From positions 1-64,000 of the forward strand of contig LGRX02025917.1 in assembly GCA_001247695.2 (NCBI GenBank): a DNA stretch of 64,000 bases. The letters are read 5' to 3'. Positions 9,894 to 20,033 of the stretch are shown here, piece by piece (within the stretch, counting starts at the first letter, position 1; every line of letters begins with the position of its first letter). The notes under the pieces were generated by a model, which saw only the letters and a program-made list of their open reading frames with translations, was not told the origin of the DNA and made no database searches. A program made the position numbers and the translations under genes. This DNA is from Cymbomonas tetramitiformis. Taxonomy: Eukaryota > Chlorophyta > Pyramimonadophyceae > Pyramimonadales > Pyramimonadaceae.

Positions 9894-11915
9894 TCACGGG
9901 GAGCCCAATCTTGCCACCCCCACTGTAAGGGGGGGGCACAGTGGGTCTCCTGTCTGTCACCCCTCAGCCCGATGTGTCACCAGTGTCCGTTGTCACGTGT
10001 ATCACGGTGTGCTATAAAACACCTATCACAGTATTTTATATCATCTTAGTATCCGAGAGCACGAGCACCTGCCCCTGCGAGACAGTTTCGCTCCTTAGCG
10101 CCTGACATATATATATCCTTATATATATATTTCTCACTTCCTCTCAGGTTATCGGCCACCACTTGTGGGTGCTCGTGTTATACTTTTGATCCTTGGAGGG
10201 CGAACCGAACTTCCTCGAATCCGCCGCACACCGCCGGCAGCTGTTCCGTCCTTACGGCAGCGACTTAAACCAGACCCCGGCCACCGTTGAAGATCGCGGC
10301 CGAGTCCAAAATTTTATCACAAAACCGTGGGCAATTTGGGCTAAAGTTGAGCCCTGTTGTTTTTGCGTATTTTCAAACAATCGCGACCGCCGCAACCGAC
10401 GGCAGTTGTTTCGTCCTTACGACAACAACTATATCACGACCCCGGCCACCGTTGAAGATCGCGGCCGCGACCAGAATTTATCACAGAACCGTAAGCAAAT
10501 TGGGCTACAATTGTGCCCTGCCGCTTTTACGTATTTCCGCCCATTCACAACTACGTGCCCTACACTCTGGACAGCAGCGCCCGAACTGTGGCGAAACTGG
10601 CTTACCGCACGTTGTTTTTGACCTCACCGCCGTTTTCCTCGTCGAATTTCACCCCAATTTGGCTTTTACATCGCCCGATTTGGTTAATTTTACGAAGAGT
10701 TACGTTTTCGACACGCACCCAAACGCGCCCTCGCCTTTCTGGACAGCAGCGCCGCTCCTGCAGGACAACTGGCTTGCCGCACGACTTGTTTGACGTCACC
10801 GACGTCTTCCTCGTCAAAATCTACCCCAATTTGACTCATCCATCGTTGGATTTGGTTCATTTTTCAGAAAGTTATGTCTTCGCTTGAGAACCCTAACTTG
10901 GCGTTCGCGGAATTATCCATCCAGCGGTCAGCCACCATGTCCGCTGACCGCCAGAATGCGCGCATGCCCGCTGTTCATTCAGCGTTGGCATCTTTTCGAG
11001 TCCATCGACGGCATCCTTCACATGGCTATGGTCTGGTGGTGTCTGGTGGTGCTTATGCACCAGACACCAACATCGAGTCTATCGCCTTCGCCAATGACGA
11101 CAACTCTGAGCACAACGAGTTACGTCCGCAGCATCCTCCGCTCTCCGCTCCACCCTTCGTGCCCCTTGGCCATGGTTGCGTGGTGGTGTGCGGTGGTGTT
11201 ACAGCACCAACCCCACCGGTTCTCCCCTCTGCTTGCGCGCTCATTGGCGGCAGAGTGGGGGCACGCCGCATTTTTCACCTTCCATCCCCCTGCCCCCTCT
11301 TCGTTGACGCATCCGCTCTGGTGGTGCCAGGCCGCTTTTGGCTCTGGCATCGCACCGGCGTTGGTTGAACGTTGTAGGGGTGAGTATTGCCTCACTGGCG
11401 CTTGACGCATGCGATCGGAGTGACGCCGCCCCAAGCAAGATTGAGAAACAACATCACAGTTCGGAAAAGACCCTTCTCCATGCCTACACGGCTTGTGATT
11501 GACTCTCGAGGGAGCCGAACTCTTTAGATTTAGTTAGCAACGGACTTTTGGACATCTTGGGATGGCACATGCCGGACTACTCGGGCCAGTTTGGCCCCTA
11601 GACCCTGCAGTGCTCCTGTCTCTTTGCCTGGTGACACCTCAACCCCACGGGGTGAGGTGGTGTCACGGGGAGCCCAATCTTGCCACCCCCACTGTAATGG
11701 GGGGGCACAGTGGGTCTCCTGTCTGTCACCCCTCTGCCCGATGTGTCACCAGTGTCCGTTGTCACGTGTATCACGGTGTGCTATAAAACACCTATCACAG
11801 TATTTTATATCATCTTAGTATTCGAGAGCACGAGCACCTGCCCCTGCGAGACAGTTTCGCTCCTCAGCGCCTGACATATATATATCCTTATATATATATT
11901 TCTCACTTCCTCTCA
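9894..11915 (+). mobile_element. short LTR retroelement C (both LTRs present)
   Basis: The LTRs are 9894-10146 and 11663-11915, nearly identical, starting TCACGGGGAGCCC. The primer site GGTTATCGGCCACCACTTG follows the left LTR and a GGGGTGAGGTGGTG polypurine tract precedes the right one. The interior (about 1.5 kb) has two diverged ~170-bp repeats (about 10225-10395 and 10398-10565, with CCCCGGCCACCGTTGAAG in each), then one conserved ORF. No matching 5-bp duplication is found at the outer ends (AATAC left, GTCAG right), so an end may be rearranged. It has no pol genes and is non-autonomous. Confidence 0.8.
10937..11368 (+). CDS. conserved 143-aa protein of LTR element C
   Basis: The ATG at 10937 lies in a strong Kozak-like context (GCCACCATGTCC). 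An in-frame ATG at 10874 exists, but conservation with element D begins at 10937. It shares with D's product the blocks ALAS(F/L)R-HR, YGLVVSGGAYAPDT, ELxPQHPPLSxPP, VPLGH and a C-terminal GVG. This conservation, in spite of diverged DNA around it, suggests a real protein. I do not recognise the family. There is no catalytic motif, zinc site, signal peptide or membrane helix. As the only ORF of the element, a packaging or particle role is possible but not shown. Confidence 0.6.
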   Translation: MSADRQNARMPAVHSALASFRVHRRHPSHGYGLVVSGGAYAPDTNIESIAFANDDNSEHNELRPQHPPLSAPPFVPLGHGCVVVCGGVTAPTPPVLPSACALIGGRVGARRIFHLPSPCPLFVDASALVVPGRFWLWHRTGVG

Positions 11916-12848
11916 GTCAGCAGATGTCGAATTTAGTTTTCGATTTTTCGATTTCGTTCATCCCCCCGTGACGCGACGGTGTCGCCGCGAAAAGAGGTAG
12001 CGAAAATTTTGTCGATCTGTGAATTTCCCAAATTAATTTTTCAATTCTACATCTGCTGCATGTGGATGACGATGGCTGACGCACTTTTCATTTCATAGCG
12101 AAACTCAACCACGAAATCTCGACCAAGCCCCCCCCCGTGGTCGAGATTTTCATAGCGAAACTCGACCGAGGTAAAAAAGTGTCTCACGTTACCAGACACG
12201 TCGGCTCACACGCTGTCGCAGACGTGTACAAAATATTCCTTCGCTAACCAAGTTTCGCTATGAAAAATCGAACTCAACCACAAAACTCGACCGTGGTCGA
12301 GATTTTCATAGCGAAACTCAACCGAGGTCTCAACCACGAAATTTCGGGTCTGACGATCAAAAATCCGAAACGAAGCGTCCGATCGAAAATTCTTTCCATC
12401 GTGTCCGCGAAACGCAGTGATGACACCTTGGTTTAAACCACGGTTTTCATTTCGTGGTTTAAACCGTGAACTTCTCATTAGAAAGAGGGGACAATCTAAA
12501 GATTTCCCCCCAATATATTTCGTATAGCGACTACTAGTACTAGTAATTTTACAACTGACGACGCAGCTGGCTCTGCGCTCTCGACCTAACCGCCCATGTC
12601 ATACGTGCACCTGTCATCGCGCGATCGCATGCATTTGATTGGCACACAGTTCTCGCCTGGCGGAGTGGTCGACCAATACCGTGACGAATAAACGGTCCCA
12701 CGTTAAGTACGTGGTTTTTGGAACATCTTAAGTAATGACACCAGGCAACTTTTGAAAGGGGGGGACAAATCTACGATTTTTCCCCCAATACATGACATTT
12801 TTCATATCTAATGACGACTATTTGCAATTAACTTTGATTTGACTTTGG
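11916..12848. other. hairpin-rich non-coding region
   Basis: It contains several direct and inverted copies of a CATAGCGAAACTC(G/A)ACC motif (about 12095-12330). GAAAG-G-rich-GACAA...TTTCCCCC blocks recur near 12480 and 12757. A 90-codon minus-strand ORF (12206-12478) overlaps these repeats and has no support. It looks like remnants of fold-back elements. Confidence 0.5.
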
Positions 12849-13146
12849 AAATTTATAGCGTCAAAATTTGCAACATGACCCCCGATTTTTATTGCCTAGG
12901 ATCCATGAATGGCGAGTCATCTTTGTATAAAAAAAACCTTGGGCGGAGTGTAGATTTTTGTCTAGAATTTTTATTAAATCAAATAATGCATATTTAGTAT
13001 ATGCAGCTATAAACAATTTCTAGAAATAAATCTACATGTTAACTTCGCCCAAGGTTTTTTTTTTATATATCAGCCGAACACGCCATTCTTGGATCCTAGC
13101 CAATAAAAATAGGGGGTCATGTTGCAAAATTTGACGCTATAAATTT
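12849..13146. mobile_element. palindromic MITE of ~298 bp
   Basis: The arms begin AAATTTATAGCGTCAAAATT and face each other over about 125 bp each, including the shared AACCTTGGGCG(G/A)AG(T) block. The centre is AT-rich. The elements's ends are clear from the mirror symmetry, but I cannot fix the TSD. There is no ORF. Confidence 0.7.
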
Positions 13147-13638
13147 ATAAAGATGGCATGTTCACAATAGAATTTTAATTATTTTAAATATGAAAATTGT
13201 AATCAATATTTTTTAATTCTCGAGAACTGTGCACCCTACCCGCACCCTGCGCCGTTCCTATTAAAATACGAATTGAACTAAAGTAATAATTAAATCATAA
13301 AATTATAAAAATATCAAAATACACCCGTAACACTTAACCCTAGAAACCCTAGGAACTAAACCTTACATTCTAAACCCTACCCCCCCTAATCCCCCCCGCA
13401 AGCCGCAGAAGCAATCGCAGTTTAAAAATGAATTGAAAAAATAAAAATAAAAATCCCCCCCTGTCCTGCCCCCCCATAAAATAATATATACCCGCGATAC
13501 ACCTCCGTTGATTAAAATGCACCTAGGACGCAGAGACGTTTTCGATATTTATAATCTATGACGATCGATTTAATCGATTTCAGAATATAATCGAGGGCGC
13601 GAGACATAAAGTGAAACTGAATATAATGTATATAATAC
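13147..13638. other. AT-rich spacer with degenerate CCCTAAA-like repeats
   Basis: No gene is visible. At 13332-13382 there are several spaced copies of AACCCTA / CTAAACCCT, resembling plant-type telomere repeats but degenerate. Homopolymer C runs are frequent. Confidence 0.4.
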
Positions 13639-13913
13639 TAGGCTTGGTCGATCTCAATTTTGAGATCTCCGCTAGGCCTGTCACAGGCCATCTGAAATCT
13701 GATCGTTCGATCATCTCATCGTTCGTTTATATTTTGTATTTATATAAATTACGACATTATCTTACCTTCAACCTTGCATAAAGCAGGGTCATTCACAGGT
13801 GCTAGGCTTGGTCGATCTCAATTTTGAGATCTCCGCTAGGCCTGTTCACCTATAGGCCATCTGAATCTGATCGTTCGATCATCTCATCACTCGTTTATAT
13901 TTTGTATTTTAAT
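13639..13913. repeat. direct repeat pair of ~110 bp
   Basis: Two copies (about 13639-13746 and 13801-13913) begin CTAGGCTTGGTCGATCTC, include the palindrome GATCTCAATTTTGAGATC, and end in TTTATATTTTGTATTT. They have diverged slightly. The function is unknown; they could be LTR-like ends of a tiny element or a simple duplication. Confidence 0.6.
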
Positions 13914-14109
13914 TTATACAAAGAATCTGATACAAACAGTGCAGTGATGAGTGAAATGAAAGACTCCAAAGCGAAAGGTCAGTTTTTTAAAAACTGTAAA
14001 CTCGGTTTATATTCGTTGGGTTTCAGGTATACGAAAATAAAAAATAAAAAAATACGCACCGACGGTGCACAAAAGTACAAATCATGCATGTTGGTGACTA
14101 ACCTCTGCT

Positions 14110-14398
14110 CCTTATGATTTGGAACCTGGCCAAATTACCTACCTCTGACCTTTATCGTCTTGGCATCAAGTGAATTACCTTACCTTACTTACCTACCTGT
14201 ACCTCTGACCTTTATCGTCTTGGCATCAAGTAAATTACCTTACTTACCTTACCTACCTCTGACCTTTATCGTCTTGGCACGAAGTGAATTCCCTAGGTCT
14301 ACAGACCTAGTGGTCCTGTTCGTAAACTGTCATTCATTCATTCATATTGTCATTCATTCATATTGCCATTCTGTCAATCAGCAGCAGCAGCAGCAGCA
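14110..14398. repeat. tandem ~62-bp repeat and CAG microsatellite
   Basis: Three imperfect units each contain CTCTGACCTTTATCGTCTTGG (14147 onwards), followed by CATTCATT repeats and a (CAG)6 run at 14381-14398. There is no convincing gene in 13914-14935; short ORFs at 14160-14793 are low-complexity or in GC-rich filler. Confidence 0.6.
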
Positions 14399-15010
14399 AA
14401 GCGCGAATCCCAACGGACGGGGAAACCGCACGCGATCGCAGCCCTCCATTTTTTCCGTGAATTGACTCGTTTGCGCCACGAACGACACGCTTTGGCATTT
14501 TGATTTTAAATGGTCGTCGATTGGGACCCGCGCGCGATCGCAGCCCTTCATCGCATGCAGCGCGCTGACCAAACTGCTTCCATGACGCGAATGTTCATTC
14601 GCGTTCTGGCGCAGAAGCGAAGCGCGTCTTTCAGAAATGCGAGCATCGCGGTGCGCCACGTCGGAACAGAAATTGATCGCGCCGCGCCGTCCGTCGGATT
14701 TTTGTTTTCTCCGGTGGCAGCTCGCGCGGGACGCTGGCATTGAATGAATGACGATGACGTGGCATGCGCTGCTCGAGGTGCTCGCCGCATCATATGTTAA
14801 AATCTACGATGGATACCATAGTTCGGCAGTTCTACTAATATACATCGCGATCGTATTGGAAATTGGATTGATAGCTCGCAATTGAGCGAGCACATCAGCC
14901 TAGCATATCAATTTGCATGGCGATTACCATCCGCCATACGTATGATGATGTTCTTACTTACTCCGCGCGTGTGAGGCTGTGTGATGCAGGTGTTTTACGA
15001 CGGAGGACAA

Positions 15011-15270
15011 TACTGGAATATCCCGGTTCAAGATATCAGACAGTCAGTGAACCAATATAGATAAACTCGTATAAGAAATAAACCCTAAGCTAGATATACC
15101 CGGAACGGTCACGGAGTCGGAACGGTCTCGGTCCTAGCTACCTGTGACACTCGGTGTGTCACAACACGGGCTTACGGATCAATCACAGGTCCAGTGTTGG
15201 CTACCTAGGAATCTGTCATAGGGGTCTGCACCGGGACTCCCGGTCAGGGCTGCCTATACAGATTTCATCA
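15011..15270 (-). repeat. 3' LTR of element B
   Basis: A 260-bp copy, adjacent to the TSD GACAA at its left. It differs from 19356-19614 at only a few positions, which implies a fairly recent insertion. Confidence 0.85.
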
Positions 15271-15595
15271 CACCACCCCAGCATTGTGGGTGGTGACTGA
15301 CAGGTAAGTCAGAGAAGTCAAGATAAGTTAGGGTAGGAGCTAGGGTGACAAACCTAACTGCTAATTCAAATGTGCTATTCTGATACACAAATTGAAACCC
15401 TCTAGCCGGCACAAGAGCAGAAACATACAGGCACTCAGGTCCTGCTAAACTACTGAACAGCACTGTGGCAGCAAACCAGATCGAAGATTGTAGATGTCAA
15501 AGCACAGCATAAACCAAATTGAAGACCATGTTGAGGTCAAAGCACATCTCAGTACACCACCAGAAAGTGGTGCACTGCCAGAGCCAGAAGTAAAG

Positions 15596-17881
15596 CTACT
15601 CGGGGTCAAAGTCCAGAGGGGCACCGTCACCACAATGTCCACGGTGGTAGCCTGCAGCACTGCTCTCCAGTGGGTCAGGCGGCCGGTGACCCACCGTCGC
15701 AGCACCCAGGGAGTGCAGTACTGCATACAGAGTGACGGGGTCCAGCTCGGATATACCAGGGTAGATGCACAAATCCCCTCTGCACAGCACAGGCTGCGGT
15801 GCAGCCCGACCCGATACCTGCACAGAGTCGATGTCATTGGCCGCCGTGTAGGCGGCAGCTCCCACCCCCATTATCGAGATCAAAAGAAAGAGAGAGACAA
15901 GGTAATGAAACCCCCACGGGCCCGCGTGTGCGGGGAAGCCCCATGGCGGCTTGCCACATCCGTAGGTGCGGGAAGCACCACCAGACACAGGCACGTGGGC
16001 CGCGGGCTCCGACGCATGATTTGCCGAATCAGCCGGAGCCCGCGGCTTCACGATGAAGCTGCCGTCGGCGAGGTCCTCGTAGTCGTCCGCGTCGTAACCC
16101 GTGAGATCAATCTGCCCGATGGCGGCGTGGTTCACGGTCTGAACGAACCCAGCGAACTCACCGTCCGCGTCCGTTGTGGTGGTTACCCGCGCCGATTGCA
16201 GTGGCGCAGGTTTCACATCCTTTCCCTGCGAGACAGGCATAGCAGGGGCCGGCACGGCGGATGCCGAGGCCGCCGCACCACCTGCCGGAACCTGCTCCTC
16301 CGGTGTGCTGGTCCCCGCTGCGGCGGGTCCGCACACCAGAGCCGAAGCCTGCTGCTCGACGACGCCAGGAGGCGGGAAAGATGCGTGTGTGAAGTGCACC
16401 TGGTGATTGGCCGCGGAGTGAACCTCCGCGGCAAGATCGTCGAGCCGTCGGAGAATGTCGTCTCCTACGGGCTCGTCGGAAGCTGACTGCTGCTCCACCG
16501 CGAAGCCGTAGGCGGACACGTCGATGCCGCCCACCGCTCCCGCACAAAGCACCGCAGGCGGCCCGTCTGCGGCGGCCGCACGAGCAAAGGACTCCGCGCC
16601 ATCGTCCGCCGCCTGCTGGAAGAGTGCACACATGGCAAGCGCATGCACCCCCTCCGCGTCCTCCTCGTCGATAGGGATGCAGAATGCCGCGGCGGAGGTG
16701 GGCGGGTGCTGACGCCCGCCCAACGGGCAGTCGCGGTAGAAGTGGTAGCTCTCACCTTTGCCCGCCTTCTTGCACCTGCCGCAGAACGGCTTCGCTCGCT
16801 GGTCGTCCCGGTCGAATCCCACGGGCGGCGCCTTTTGCTGCCCCATACGGAATCCCTTCGGATGCTGCGCACGCTGCTGCTGCTGCTGCCGCTGCTGCAC
16901 CCGCTGCTGCCGCACCACCGGAGCGCCCTCCCCGTGCTACCGCTGTACCAAGTCCTTCAGCTCCGTGATCTTCACGAGGAGGGCGTCGTACTCGCTGCTG
17001 GAGAGGTGCGCGGAGATGCCGTTCGCGCCAGAAGCCGCCTTACCCGTGTCAGTCTGAGCCCAAGCCTGGTAGATTTCTACCACCGTGGAGCGGAGCGAGG
17101 CCAACGGGACATGAGCCAAGTCAGCAGCCATGGGGTAGCGCACCTTAACCGCAGCGTAGAACGCCGGGTCAAGCCTGGTGTACAGGCTCAGCTTGCGCGT
17201 AGCCTCCGTAGGTGTCCAGTCGGAGGCCTTGTTATCCCGCACCAAACGTTGTTCCCGCGCCAAAATCGGCTGCGGGTCTACGTTTGCGGGGTAACGCAAG
17301 GCCGCATGCTCCTCCTGCTGCGACTCCCGTAGCGCCGCCGGCACGCAGCCCTTGATGATGTCGACCAAAGCTCGCCGGCCATCTCGGTCAGACGAAGCAT
17401 CCGTACCAGTGAGCCATACATACGCGCTGCTGTGCTTCTCTACCACGAGATCCAGCACGTCGTACATAAGTCCATTCACCCGGCTCACAACCGGGGTAAG
17501 GGGGTCGTCGAGATCAAAGGACTTCAGCTCCAGACCAGCCGACTCGAACTCCGTACGTAGCTGCACCACTAGGTCGGACAAAAGGCCAGCGTCGTCCGTA
17601 CCGCGGAAATGGTGTTTCTTGTCACCAAGAACGTCCTCGCGGACGCTCTTGGCCCAGGCACGATGCAGACGTGCCTTGTAGATCTCGTCGGTCAACTTCG
17701 CCTGCTCCTGCAAGTAACGCCTAATGGCCACGTCGGCGTCCTCGTTCGAAGCAGGGTTGGGGGTCGGAACAGTCGGTGTCCGCACCGTCGGGCTGTTCCG
17801 AACCCCGTCGATAAGCCTCAGCGAGGCATCAATGTCGCTGTCCCTCGTGAGGGACTTCTTTGCTCTGGTGGTAACACCCAT
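15596..17881 (-). CDS. Gag-like protein of element B with one in-frame TAG
   Basis: From the ATG at 17881 (MGVTTRAKKS) the frame runs about 314 codons to a TAG at about 16934, then continues in the same frame to 15596. The first part is helix-rich with a capsid-like look. The part after the TAG has a Gln-rich basic tract, a zinc-knuckle-like CGRCKKAGKGESYHFYRDC, a long Pro/Ala-rich linker, and near the C-terminus a clear membrane segment (YLVSLFLLISIMGVGAAAY, about 15840-15900). Gag would package the RNA; the membrane anchor is unusual. The TAG may be read through, or may mark decay. No protease or RT follows. Confidence 0.65.
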
Positions 17882-18188
17882 AACTCTGAAAGCCTGATGG
17901 GAGGTGGTACGCCGGGGCGCGTTCGGGTAATGTCGTGGGGAAGATGCGACGCCACAGTCACGGAAGGAGCGGTAGAGCCATGCGAGCGAGGGGCACTGGA
18001 AGACGTCGTCGAGGTCGAAGGTGCTCGAGCCACCAGCCCAAAAATCGGCAGCAAGCGGGATCAGGGCAAGCGTAATACCGTAAATGAACATTGCGTCGAC
18101 TAGGCCCGGTCCAGGTCGAACCCCCATAGCTGCGGCTCAAAGACGCTCACCGCAAACAGCTCATCTCAAAATTCCCGTGAGTCCCCAA

Positions 18189-19259
18189 TGGCTACTGCCC
18201 AACGGTTCGGTCCTATGACAAGGACCGTAGTGAATTCGGGCTAGCAAGTGCGGTTTTTAGATATACTTGATATATGAGTGCTTGGGCATCACTTTTAGGT
18301 GTCAAAGAATTTATCTTGAACGTGGTTTGGGCGGTATACTCGATTTGGGCATGTGGGGAGATGGTGGAACTAGTGGGGGTAGAATCGCTTGAAATTAATT
18401 AAAATGACCGGTCCTATCACAAGGACCGGAAAGGGCGGAGCTTCGTTCACTCATCAAGTGGCTTTAGAATGCGTATAGCGCCCAAACTTAACATATTTGG
18501 GACCTGTTTGTGATATATATAATTAGCGCTACCTTGGAAACCCATAATATGCCCGCAAATATAGCTCACTAAGTCCACACATAGAAGAAATATGAGAATT
18601 CCTGAAAATCGGTGATAAAAAACCCCGCATCTCTTTAACTTTACCGATGCATACAAGTCATATCAGCCCGTCTTTCAGTTATGTAAAGCGTTCAAAAATT
18701 CATCATATATATCTGGAATAAGCGACTGTTACGTGCATGATGAAAATTCTAGTATATCCTCACTCGTATTTGCACATCAAGGGCAGATTCCCTTCTAAAA
18801 TAAGGTGTGAAATTTAGCAAAAAGATAGGGTTTCAACCCCAAACCCAAACTTCAAGGTGTATATATGAACCAATATGTATCGAAAACGTGCACAATCTTT
18901 TGCGCATGATTGGATATTATGTTAGGGTTCAAATTGGTAGGTTGACAAGCTTGTCAGACGCCAAATTCGATTGGATAAAAAATATGAAAAGATCAGAGGT
19001 ATTTATCACCGTCCTTCAAGAGTTGCAACCCAAAAATGGTAGGGTGCCTTGTACAAATGCATTGGATATATGCATTATATGACGATGTAAGGTATGGCGC
19101 ATATTGGCACTAAGTTTAGGTCCTAAGGGTACTACGATACGGAAGATAGGGTCTCCGACCGTCAAGAGAACGCCCCAAAAAATTCCCGAAGCTCCGGTCC
19201 TTGTAATAGGACCGGACGCGATTTCCGGTCCTATGACAAGGACCGTCGGGCAGTAGCCA
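18189..19259. mobile_element. non-autonomous TIR element TE1, 4-bp TSD CCAA
   Basis: The ends are TGGCTACTGCCC and its inverse. The TSD CCAA is at 18185-18188 and 19260-19263. Short palindromes GGTCCTATGACAAGGACC occur just inside each end and again internally (about 18205, 18411, 19194, 19226). A 91-codon ORF at 18807-19082 has no support. It lies in the leader of element B. Length and design match TE2. Confidence 0.85.
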
Positions 19260-19355
19260 CCAAACGCGCCGTCGCGCACCACCTCTCCAAGCGGCTGCTT
19301 TAGCCAATCATGGCCAAACTAGCTGTGGAATATAGCGTGGAATGGGTCCACGACC

Positions 19356-19614
19356 TACTGGAATATCCCGGTTCAAGATATCAGACAGTCGTGAACCAAT
19401 ATAGATAAACTCGTATAAGAAATAAACCCTAAGCTAGATATACCCGGAACGGTCACGGAGTCGGAACGGTCTCGGTCCTAGCTACCTGTGACACTCGGTG
19501 TGTCACAGCACGGGCTTACGGATCAGTCACAGGTCCAGTGTTGGCTACCTAGGAATCTGTCATAGGGGTCTGCACCGGGACTCCCGGTCAGGGCTGCCTA
19601 TACAGATTTCAGCA
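19356..19614 (-). repeat. 5' LTR of element B
   Basis: The 259-bp partner of 15011-15270, followed by the TSD GACAA. On the minus strand the primer site begins immediately downstream at 19355. Confidence 0.85.
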
Positions 19615-19768
19615 GACAATCGCAGGACGACAGCGAGGTGCGTGATGCGTCATCGTCGTGCTCCGCTTTACAATGTCGCAAACGATACTGTATGCATGGA
19701 TGCGAGTCGACCCAGCATGTGTGCAGCACCCATCGATCCATGTGAGGGCGCGCGGCTCGTCTCAATTC
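19615..19768. repeat. 326-bp satellite unit, fragment between B and the 10.6-kb element
   Basis: This 154-bp piece matches the right part of the 326-bp unit seen intact at 30408-30733. Its left continuation lies before 15011. It carries the B duplication GACAA at one end and the ATTC duplication of the next element at the other. Confidence 0.8.
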
Positions 19769-20033
19769 AACACACTATTCGATGAAAATGATATTCTCAT
19801 GTGAAAATGATATTGCCTTATTTACCTCATGATAGGATTAAAAAGCCGCATTTTAACAGTCAAGAACATGCAAGTGCAGGTTGTGCATTAGATTTAATGG
19901 TTTTTATGGTACAAAATTGAGGTCAAATGCACTTTTTCGAAATCTAGGAGGAGTGAAAACACAAAGAACTTTTGACTCGGAATCTATATACACGTTATAC
20001 ACATATTATTTACATGTTTTTTTTCGTCTTGCT

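Larger units (their letters stand above)
15011..19614 (-). mobile_element. gag-only LTR retrotransposon B, 5-bp TSD
   Basis: The LTRs are 15011-15270 and 19356-19614 and are nearly identical. The TSD GACAA (15006-15010, 19615-19619) is perfect. On the minus strand the LTR starts TGCTGAAATCTG and ends ATTCCAGTA. It is followed by GGTCGTGGACCCA, a near match to the half-tRNA primer site GGTTATGGGCCCA. A GGGGTGGTG purine tract precedes the other LTR. The only coding content is a Gag, so it is non-autonomous (LARD or TR-GAG type). A 1,071-bp TIR element (18189-19259) lies in its 5' leader. The whole sits in a 326-bp satellite unit. Confidence 0.88.

Noticed and set aside
10193..10793. 142- and 168-codon ORFs in the leader of element C
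   Set aside because: They span two diverged DNA repeats, overlap in different frames, and the corresponding region of element D has no matching open frame.
13332..13382. Interstitial telomere array
   Set aside because: Only a few spaced, degenerate CCCTAA-like words; no tandem run.
15494..17332. Plus-strand ORFs of 230-330 codons over element B
   Set aside because: Antisense to the Gag frame, with Arg-rich shadow composition and no domain-like content.
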